Source: Linum tenue (lineage: Eukaryota; Streptophyta; Magnoliopsida; Malpighiales; Linaceae). Taken from it: 64,000 nucleotides of DNA. This document shows positions 56,128 through 64,000 of the stretch, one piece after another (the stretch's first letter is position 1; each line of letters begins with the position of its first letter). The DNA lies in contig CAMGYJ010000009.1 of NCBI GenBank assembly GCA_946122785.1, forward strand, positions 11,934,937 through 11,998,936. Reading direction: 5' to 3'. The position numbers were made by a program, and so were the translations under genes. The notes beneath the pieces are model-generated. The model was not told the origin of the DNA, did no database searches, and saw nothing but the letters and a program-made list of their open reading frames with translations.

Positions 56128-56525
56128 GCAATCCATTTGGTCCAAATTGATCCGGTCCAGTTCGGTCTTTTTGAAAATATAAGAACCAAAGGTTGGATTG
56201 AATACAGTCCGGTCTTGACCCGGTCCGGTCCCAATTCGTTCTTGATTTTATATTGAGCTTTTGGGGATTTGAGTTAGGTGAGGAGTTGGTTAAGTTTTGT
56301 ACTAAGTGCAAAGGTTTGTGACCGTTTATGCAAATTACCCTTAAGTTTTGGGTGTTGAGCTCTCTTATCCGGTCTTTCTCCAGTTTTTGATCCGGTCCCG
56401 AATAATTTTTTTTTACCTCAAATCTAAGCCCAAAAATTGGATTGAATTGTTAACTATCCGATCCAGGTCCAGTCTCAATCCGATTTAGCATAAAACCAAA
56501 AAACCCGAACCAAATAGCAACCCTA
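56128..56525 (+). mobile_element. hAT-type MITE, family 2 copy C, in the germin-like promoter
   Basis: The body matches the family (ttggtccaaattgatccggt, cagtccggtcttgacccggt) and the right end is CCAAATAGCAACCCTA at 56525. The left terminal repeat is missing or decayed. The right end abuts ctctctatataacat, the TATA region of the germin-like gene, leaving only three bases before the box. Confidence 0.75.
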
Positions 56526-56528
56526 CTC

Positions 56529-56537
56529 TCTATATAA
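56529..56537 (+). promoter_or_regulatory. TATA box of the germin-like gene
   Basis: tctatataa lies about 105 bases upstream of the ATG at 56639. A CA-rich leader (aaacaaacacacacaaaca) lies between them, as in many plant 5' UTRs. Confidence 0.7.
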
Positions 56538-56638
56538 CATAACCCCTTTTCCAATCAAACAAACACACACAAACAACCACAATCACCTTTCCAAAGATCA
56601 CAACACTTAAGCTAGCTACCTTAGTCACAAGACAGACG

Positions 56639-57289
56639 ATGTTTCACCGTCATCCTTCCTTCTCCATCCTTCTCTCCGCCGTCTTGCTCTCACATCTCCA
56701 CTCCACCCAAGCCGCGGATTTCTGCGTGGCCGATCTGACCAGCCGGATGACCACAACCGGCTACACGTGCAAGAACCCCACCAACGTCACCGCCGACGAC
56801 TTCGTGTTCACCACCCTGGTCCGCGGCGGCAACACCACCAACATCAACAAGGCCGTGGCCGTCCCGGGATTCGTCCAGCAGTTCCCGGGCCTGAACGGGC
56901 TGGGCCTGGCTGTAGCCCGGGCCGACATCGAGCCCGGTGGCGCGATCCCGCTCCACACCCACCCGGCAGCCTCGGAGATGATCTACGTGGCGGAAGGTTC
57001 GGTCACGGCCGGGTTCATCTCCGGGGCGCCGTCCAACGTGGTGTATGTCAAGAAGCTGAACAAGGGGGAAGTGATGGTTTTCCCGCGGGGGCTTTTCCAC
57101 TTCCAGGCGAACACGGGGGAGGAACACGCCACGGTGATAGCGAGCTTTAGCAACTCGGACCCCGGGGTTCAGGTGGTGAGCTCGGCGCTTTTTGGCAACG
57201 ACTTCTCGTCGTTTTTGGTGGAGAAGACGACGAATATTGATGAAGCTGAGGTGAAGAAGCTCAAAGCTCTTCTTGGTGGTTCTGGCTAG
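56639..57289 (+). CDS. Germin-like protein (ABP19/20-type subfamily)
   Basis: A complete 216-residue cupin in one exon, normal for germin-like proteins, which are secreted to the cell wall or apoplast as Mn-binding oligomers. The N-terminus is a signal peptide (FSILLSAVLLSHL...STQAA). It is followed by DFCVADLTSRMTTTGYTCKN, which holds the two conserved cysteines. Cupin motif 1 is GGAIPLHTHPAASEMIYVAEG near 100-120 with the metal ligands His, His and Glu. Cupin motif 2 is GEVMVFPRGLFHFQANTG near 142-158 with the last His. A potential N-glycosylation site is in GNTTN. The sequence style (DFCVADL, NTTNIxKA) fits the auxin-binding-protein ABP19/20-like subfamily. Its enzyme activity (superoxide dismutase or none) cannot be told. 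MITE copies of one family flank the gene on both sides. Confidence 0.95.
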   Translation: MFHRHPSFSILLSAVLLSHLHSTQAADFCVADLTSRMTTTGYTCKNPTNVTADDFVFTTLVRGGNTTNINKAVAVPGFVQQFPGLNGLGLAVARADIEPGGAIPLHTHPAASEMIYVAEGSVTAGFISGAPSNVVYVKKLNKGEVMVFPRGLFHFQANTGEEHATVIASFSNSDPGVQVVSSALFGNDFSSFLVEKTTNIDEAEVKKLKALLGGSG

Positions 57290-57539
57290 GTTATATATAT
57301 CCAATTCGTTAACCAATAATCACTGTTTTCTATTTGCGATGTCACAAAAGTATACCCACGTCGTTAAATGTTCAGATTTAATCGTGGTGGAGATATATTT
57401 CATTCAGAATTATTTTTGTGTTTGTCTTTTGTAAGTTTATGTTGTTGTGGATCAAACTCGGTAAATATTTTACAACATATGTGTGCAATTACTTTGTTTA
57501 TTCTCTTTCTATTATCCAATTTTTATTGACGTGATATAA

Positions 57540-57798
57540 GTCCGGTATTTTCGGGAATATAAGGACCAAAGATTGAATTGGATACAGTCCGGTCTTGACC
57601 CGGTTCGGTCCCAATTTGATCTTGATTTTAGGTGTTGGGGGTCTCTTATCCGGTCTTTATCAGGGTTTTTTTACCTCAAATCTATGCCCGAATATGAGAT
57701 TGGATTGTTTGCTATCTGGTCCCAGTCCGGTCCCGATCCGGATTATACGGTCCGATTTCGGGTAAAACCAAACAGTCCGGACCAAATAGCCAACCCTA
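57540..57798 (+). mobile_element. hAT-type MITE, family 2 copy D
   Basis: It begins within the element (gtccggtattttcgggaata) and ends ACCAAATAGCCAACCCTA at 57798. It is closest to copy A (shared gatcttgattttaggtgttg and cccgaatatgagattggatt). The left terminal repeat is absent, so this copy is truncated. It lies 250 bases downstream of the germin-like stop codon. Confidence 0.75.
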
Positions 57799-58643
57799 TT
57801 TGCAATGAGATGGATTTTTTCCATATGCGTCACCAAAAATACCATGTATGCTCATGTACAAATATCGACATTCATCATGTACAAGGTGAATTCATCAAAG
57901 CAAGAAACATGGTCATTCAGATCTTTTTTGTTATAGAACATCTGGATGTATTCTTATTAATCACTCAAAGTTTGGGTACATTCAGACTGAAGAAGTTGAA
58001 CAATCAAGGCAGGTGGACTATCTGGCCAGACTTGCCTTGTATCCCAACTGCAAAGCTTACAGGCCATCATGTGGGCTATCTAGTTGCATTCTCTCTTGGC
58101 AAAATCCCAACTCACTTGACCCACCCGAGAAGTCTCTTCTCTAATCTCTTCAGCAAGCCTGCCCACCTCCATGTGAGACTGGGAAACCCCCCTTAGTTTC
58201 GAAATCGCCACCGAGCAATTCGATTCGACAATCACCGGAGTCAATCCATTCATTTTCACCATTTCTAGAGCAAATCGGATTGCCTGCAGTTCTGCCACCT
58301 CCAGGCTTCATTGATGACGCTCCCTTCGCACTACCGCAAGCACACATCGGCCATTCAGATCTTTGTTAGCTCAAAGTGCTTAAAAGTAAATCTCAGCATA
58401 AAGCATTTGGTTTTGAAATATTGAGTTTTTCCCCTGATAATTATCAATTTTATTATGGCATCTTGATTAATAGATCAAACATTTCGAAAACTCAGGACCA
58501 AAGTCCACTGTTTGATCACTCTACATGATCAAACTACTTTATCTCCATTCCCCACCCGCCATCTCAAACCATCGTATAACCATTCCTATGCACTCATCCT
58601 TCTCCATACAAAACTCGGTTGAGGACCCACCTTCGCCTCCAAA

Positions 58644-59337
58644 TAGGGATGACAATGGGTCGGGTTGGGGCGGGTTTTGTCAAACCCAAACCCAAACCCA
58701 TGGGTTTATCTGCCAAAAAAACCCGGGGTAAAACCCGTTGGGTTTGAAAAACTCAAACCCAACCCAACCCGCTGGGTATCCGCGGGTTCATGGGTACCCG
58801 TGGGTTTTTGTGGTAAAAAATTTACAATAACAAGTTTCTTTCAAAATAAAAGTTTAACATCAATTTTCTCATACAAATTAATCATACAAAAGACACCAAT
58901 CTAGAGCATACAAGCAAACCGCAAATGATCAATACAAATTGTTCAAAATTAAAGATAAACATCTATAAACAATAAGATTAATTGAAAGCTTCTTCCTCGT
59001 CAACTAAGTGTCTTCATTCTCCACTTCATAATATCAACTTCATTCTAAACAATTAGAAAGAACAAATTATACATGTCTCCACAAACATAAAGAATATTAG
59101 TTGTTTAAGAAAGATATATTATTTAGAATATTAAATATATCGGGTAAGTAAATATATGTGTGTGAACGGGTACCCATGGGGCGGGTTTACCTAAACCCAA
59201 ACCCAACCCAACCCGATGAATAGTGTAGCGGGTTTAAACCCGAACCCGGTCCAAAACAAGTCAACACGGATTTTACCCGCGTTAACCGGGTTGGGTCGGG
59301 TGGGTACCCGTGGGTTCGGGTTTTGTTGCCATCCCTA
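58644..59337. mobile_element. hAT-type non-autonomous element, family 1 copy B
   Basis: The ends are TAGGGATGACAATGGGTCGG and ...GTTTTGTTGCCATCCCTA. The TSD is CCTCCAAA (58636-58643) / CCTCCAAC (59338-59345), 7 of 8 matching. It is the inverted counterpart of the copy at 9449-10151, with the same ggtacccatgaacccgcgg-type subterminal motifs and AT-rich core. It interrupts the LINE: the minus-strand frame before and after it joins as ...MLEVG / PQPSFVWRRM. Confidence 0.87.
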
Positions 59338-62320
59338 CCTCCAACATCGTATCATGTTTATGATACTTAGCCTTCATAACTTTGGCAATTAGGAACTGTG
59401 GGCGCTGATGGAGGTTCCACAATTGTCGCTCTAGGAAAGCTAGGTTCATGCCTCTCAAGTCTCGAAACCCCATTCCTCCCTCCACCTTAGAAGCTAGCAG
59501 TTTCTCTCTCACTATCCACAGAATCCTCTTTTTGTTACCTTGTTGTCCCGACCAAAACCGCATGTCAATACTATGGATGTCGTCAATGATCCTATTAGGA
59601 ATTTTGAACACCGACATCACATAATTATGAGTACTTCACGTGCCGTAATGGACATAGTTTTTTCCTTCCATCCCGATAATTTCTTCCTAACTCGTTCCTT
59701 CAGGGTCACGAAGAGCTCTTTCTTAGACCGTCATGCTTCGGTTCCCAAACCAAGATACTTGTCATGCTTCGCCACCACCTTCATTCCTAGAGTAGAGCCC
59801 ACCTGCAGTCGTTGATGCATTTTGATGCTTGCACCAAACGAAACCTCCAATTTGTTGAAATTGACTAGCTGCCCAGATTCGCGCTCATACGCCTTTAGGA
59901 TACGCTTCAGTTCCATGATTTTGTTTAGTGTGGCCTCGACAAAAAAGATAGAATCATCAATAAAAAAACAGGTGTGAGATTTTCGGAGCACCCCTGGCCA
60001 CCTGCAGAGATGTAGAACAACCCTCGCAGTAAAGGAGGAGAGCCCTTACGCCACTAGTAAGAACATGTATGGTGAAAGGGGATCTCCCTGCCGCAATCCT
60101 CTATTCGGAGTAAAAATAGGCGACCTGTGGCCATTCACGAGAACATAATAAGAGACTGTCGTGACACACATCATCACCAACCGAATCCACCTATCACCAA
60201 ACCCCATCTTCCTCATTATCCCCTCCAGGAACCACCATTCAACTCTGTCGTAAGCCTTTGCCATATCTATTTTTGCGGCAAAGAAACCTCTATTTTTCTT
60301 GGATTTGATCTTCATCGTGTGGAAACACTCGAAGACCGTCATAATATTATCTGCAATATAGCTCCCCAACACTAAGCACTTTGTTCTGGAGAGTTAACAC
60401 CATTTAAGTACCCCTTTAATCGGTTTGCAAGAGTCTTTGCTATGATTTTCTAAAACACAGTACATAGGCTAATAGGCCTAAATTCCTTAGCCATCGCACG
60501 GTCTTTGAATTTTGGAATTAGGGCTATTAATGTATGATTGAGATTGGGTGGTAGACTTTCCTGTTCAAAAATCACCATGATCAACGTTATAACCTCATCC
60601 CCCATGATGTGCCAGAACTTCACAAAGAATAGTACCGATAAGCCATCCTCCCTAGGATCCTTCTTCTTCCCCATATGAAGAAGAGCTCCATATATCTCCT
60701 CCCTCGAAAAATGGGTGCAACAAATCTTGGTTCATTTCCATCGTAACCTGAGACCGCACAGAGTCTAGCACCAGGGTCTGGGTAGGTCGTTCTCCCGCCT
60801 GAAAAAGACTGCCGAAATAATCAATCAGGCAAGTAAAAGCTTCCTCTATACCTCTATACCATCAACAAGACTCATCCTGTAATCGTTAATCGATTTCGCC
60901 TCCTTCTCGCAGTTGCCTTCTTATGGAAAAAATTGTGTTTTTATCCCCATCCAGTAGCCAATCTGCCCTCGACCGTTGTTTCCAAAACAACTCCTCATCA
61001 CACTCGAGCTCCTCCATCTCAGATTGTAATTGTCGCCAATGTTGAAGGACTATTTTTGTTTTGGGGACACTATCAAGTGCCCTGAGGGCTTTCTTGATGC
61101 GGCGTTTATGCTTCCCAAAGTTTGGCAACATAGTGTGACTCCAATCCAAGAGCTTGTCTCTAATCTGTGTCAAACTTTGTGAAAACGATGCCTCCATTTA
61201 AATTCCATGCGTCCTCTACAACTCTTGGGCACTCTCCATGCTTCGCCCAGTGAGTTTCAAATATGAATGAACAGCCCCATTTCACTTCCTCATCCTCCGC
61301 TCCAAGAGTATCACATAGTACTAGCATGTGATCTAATCTTCCAGACTTCCCATTCAACACCCTAGCATTTCCGAATAAATACCTCCAGTTGTCATTGGCC
61401 ACACAAAGATCTAGGAGTTCGTCAATATACCAATAAGTTCCGCGTCGGTTTTCCCAGGTACAAGGATACCCTTCGAAACACATATCATGCAATCCAGTAT
61501 CCACAAGGCAGTCACCGAACGGCACCATCTCAGCTTCATTAGCGTCATGTCCACCCTTCTTTTCATTATTTGATAGCACTTGGTTATAGTCGGCACCGCA
61601 TATCCACAGTCATGTCCACTGGTCTGCGAACCTTTGTAGCAATTCCCACATCTAAAATTTCTCTCTCAAGTCTGGCCACCCATATATACCCGTGAATCTC
61701 TAAATAGTATCACGACCTTCCTCAATCTTTGCATCCAGAAAATGGAGCGACCCATCCATCACCGTCAAATTCACCTCTTCCTTCCACCATAGACAAAGAT
61801 CGCCCGCCTTACCCCCATTGGAAGTGTCAGTCAGCCAGCTCTTGGATTTTCTAAAACCCAAGCTCTCTCTCGTTACCTCATTCTCATCCTCCAGTTGTCT
61901 TGTCTCCATTAGGAAGACCACATCAGGGGAAACTTGTCGGAGAAGCGACTTCAAATCTCTAACTGACCGTGTGTTTCCCAGGCCACGACAGTTATAGCTA
62001 AGCAGCCTCATCTATCGACCAAAGGGGATAGGTTCCCCGCACCATCTGCTTGTTTTTGTGGGTTCCCAATCGTTACCCCTTCCTTCTGGCCACGTTTTTT
62101 CCCTTCTACTCCGCTTGTATGTCCCTTCTTATCAGTTCTCTTAGGGGGCTCCTTCTTTGTTCCCTCTTTAGCTTTTGCCCCAGTCTTATCTTCTCATGTT
62201 CCCTGTACATTTTTGGAATGAGTTGGTACCACCTTTTTCCCCCCTGCCTGAGCTCGAGATCCTCCAAGTTTCCCCCTCCCATCTTTTCCCATCACATTCT
62301 TCTTCCTAGCAGGTAGTTGT

Positions 62321-62612
62321 TGTTAGTGTGTGGTATATGATCCACGATTGAACCTCTCCCAACAACTCGGGTTATTGGGATCAACTAGTTCTTGACATGG
62401 TATCAGAGCCTTATGTGATCGAGAGGTCTTGTGTTCAAATCCCGGTGACCCCATTTGTGAAGCACATGTATTCCGTGTTCTGAACATGTGCAAACGAAAG
62501 CCCTTATGAGTTGACTGGCTTTCGTTTGAGGGGTGTGTTAGTGTGTGGTATATGATCTACGATTGAACCTCTCCCAACAACTCGAGTTATTGGGATTAAC
62601 TGGTTCTTGACA
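62321..62612 (+). mobile_element. TRIM element, complete, 292 bp
   Basis: A miniature LTR retrotransposon with 77-bp terminal direct repeats (62321-62397 and 62536-62612), both TGTTAGTGTG...TTCTTGACA, differing at 4 positions. The primer-binding site TGGTATCAGAGCC (complement of the initiator tRNA-Met 3' end) follows the first repeat at once (62398-62410). A purine tract gaggggtg precedes the second. The TSD GTTGT is perfect (62316-62320 and 62613-62617). The interior has no coding capacity. It includes gttcaaatcccggtgacc, resembling a tRNA B-box. It depends on proteins from another retrotransposon. It is inserted in the LINE between ORF1 and ORF2. Confidence 0.95.
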
Positions 62613-63507
62613 GTTGTGCCTCCGTATGAGCCTTATCACTAGGTTTTCTCGTAGTCATACTGACATCATCATTTATCTTTTCTTGAGTATCACTGTTATT
62701 CCCATTCACAGCCGAGTAGTGAGTATCACTGCTCCATATCCATTCGCCGTAGATCGGGTCCGTCTGGCCTGCTACATCGACAACATGAGAAGGGGTTTTA
62801 GGGACCATAGGGACTGACTCATGTTCCCGTTCCACCACAGGGTCCTAGCACGTGCACATAACTGTTGGCTTTCCATACTTCCCACACTCCGTACAAATGT
62901 TCTCTAGACCTTCATATTGAATAAATTATTTGATCCTTTCTACTTTGTATATGGATAAGAGTGGTTTAGTCAGATCCCCCTCAACACATACACGAGCAAA
63001 ATTTCCACGTGCTCCCTCTTCTGCCACCCTATCCACCTTGACCGATTTCCCTATTAGTGCCCCTATTCACATTGCTGCTTCTTTATTGATAAATTCAATA
63101 GGCAAATCTGGCTGAATCCATACAAAAGTAGATTTGACATCCATCGTCCATGGATTAAACCCTTATACCAAAGCATTATTGTGAGGTATGTGTCCCTTAG
63201 CAGCCATGGCCCTCCATTGATAGTTGTGTTATAATCATCTTGATGCCTAAATATGACAAGGAAGCACTCATTCTTTAAGTCCGAAATATGCAAATCACCC
63301 TTCCTTGCCCATACAAATTTTAGTATGCAAGCTTGCGGTTGGTAAAACACCCGTCGACCAAGTCCACGTACAACCAATGCATACCGCCATTCTCTTAGCC
63401 ATTTAATTATTAATTAAATTAATTATTTTATATAATTTCCTAATTATCATTTTAGGTACATGACATCCTTTCTAATAAAGTTAAACTATTAATATTTCAT
63501 TATTGTT

Positions 63508-63741
63508 GCCAAAGGTCACATAGCCCAACTTGTGTGAGTGCGAAGAAAAGTGACAACTTGGGAGGGACAACTCTCAGGTTCGATCCTCCAAGCCATTAGG
63601 TGGGTGTTCTCGGAGACACAATGGGATCCTAGTGGTGAGCCTTCACAAAGTGAGTTAAGCTCAAGCAGGTAAATTCTCAGGTTTAGTAGACCCCGCTATC
63701 ACAAAGTGGCACGTGGGGTTGAGGTTGTTGGGTTATAAAAA
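63508..63741 (+). mobile_element. tRNA-derived SINE with 18-bp TSD
   Basis: A 234-bp insertion is flanked by the direct repeat taatatttcattattgtt (63490-63507 and 63742-63759). It has a pol III A-box-like tagcccaacttgtg (from 63521) and a strong B-box ggttcgatcc (63577-63586). It ends in ttataaaaa. Size, internal promoter, A-rich end and long TSD are diagnostic of a SINE. The family is not named. It has no coding capacity and is mobilised by LINE proteins. Confidence 0.88.
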
Positions 63742-64000
63742 TAATATTTCATTATTGTTTAGTTAGGGAAATAGGTTTGTGAAATTTGTGTGAGGCGTGT
63801 GTTTAATATTGATGATAATTTTACATATTTTTATTTGCACCAAGTACCACCAAAAAACCAATTTTTTGGATATACTTTCGTAGATTTTTCAATTTATTAG
63901 TTCATTATTTGAATGTTTTGAGTCGTATATTCAATTTATTATTTGTTTAGAGCTATCAAGTAATTGTTCAAATATATTAACAAATATGAAGATAGAGCAA

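Larger units (their letters stand above)
57922..63420 (-). mobile_element. Decayed near-full-length LINE (ORF1 + ORF2)
   Basis: Minus-strand pieces appear in LINE order. ORF1: DUF4283-like region 63377-63063 (NECFLVIFRHQDDYNTTING, GPWLLRDTYLTIMLWYKG), then a zinc knuckle CTECGKYGKPTVMC near 62900. ORF2: endonuclease from 62011 (MRLLSYNCRGLGNTRSVRDL, DVVFLMETRQ), central segments 61579-60886, reverse transcriptase 60674-59731 (AKAYDRVEWWFLEGIMRKMG, RGLRQGDPLSPYMF, with FIDD in place of the usual FADD), EGGMGFRDLRGMNLA near 59470, and RNase H near 58300-58060 (AELQAIRFALEMV, VESNCSVAISKL). The plus-strand T-run at about 57922-57928 may be the A-tail. There are many stops and frameshifts. It hosts a hAT element (58644-59337) and a TRIM (62321-62612). 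The outer TSD was not found. Confidence 0.85.

Noticed and set aside
56690..57316. A 208-residue minus-strand open frame opposite the germin-like gene
   Set aside because: It is the antisense shadow of a GC-rich coding exon; the plus frame has a signal peptide and intact cupin motifs.
62410..62440. A possible tRNA gene in the TRIM interior (gttcaaatcccggtgacc)
   Set aside because: There is only a B-box-like string; no acceptor stem or anticodon arm can be folded around it, and the context is a TRIM.

Overview
This window is nuclear DNA of a flowering plant, almost certainly a eudicot. The evidence is GT-AG introns, plant-type gene families (polyol transporter, mS79-type PPR protein, germin-like protein, thionin-like peptide) and a dense load of plant transposons. 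The species cannot be named from the sequence. No bacterial features, CRISPR arrays, tRNA or rRNA genes were seen.

Six host genes look real: a polyol/monosaccharide transporter (10837-12415, minus), splicing factor SF3B4 (25806-28336, plus, nine exons), a small secreted thionin-like cysteine-rich peptide with an apparent frameshift (29302-29834, minus), an intronless PPR protein like mitoribosomal mS79 (30521-31798, minus), the U2AF large subunit (42058-45644, minus, thirteen exons) and a germin-like protein (56639-57289, plus). SF3B4 and U2AF65 both act in 3' splice-site/branch-site recognition. The other genes show no functional link to each other.

Most of the rest is mobile DNA, and many insertions are bounded by target-site duplications (TSDs) readable in the sequence. 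Region 859-8241 is a deleted Copia element carrying, four bases from the end of its 3' LTR, a second and very young full-length Copia element (3465-8232) with an intact 1427-residue polyprotein. Region 9.4-24.6 kb holds hAT-type elements (8-bp TSDs), two inverted-repeat elements embedded in AT microsatellites, a 5'-truncated LINE, a Mutator-like element, and a hAT-like element that has captured a glyoxalase I-like gene fragment. Region 34.8-37.7 kb has three independent insertions (a MULE palindrome, a LINE and a solo LTR) within about 75 bases of ancestral DNA. Region 45.9-47.3 kb is a Pack-MULE carrying fragments of a TIR1/AFB F-box gene and a 3-ketoacyl-CoA synthase gene, just upstream of U2AF65. 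Region 48 kb holds a progesterone 5-beta-reductase pseudogene. Region 54.7-57.8 kb contains three copies of one hAT-type MITE family, two of them flanking the germin-like gene and one ending at its TATA box. Region 57.9-63.4 kb is a decayed LINE hosting a hAT element and a complete 292-bp TRIM element. A tRNA-derived SINE with an 18-bp TSD lies at 63508-63741.

No wholly new biological system was found. The strongest leads are the gene-capturing elements, the young Copia element that lacks a recognisable primer-binding site, the MITE at the germin-like promoter and the frameshifted thionin-like gene.
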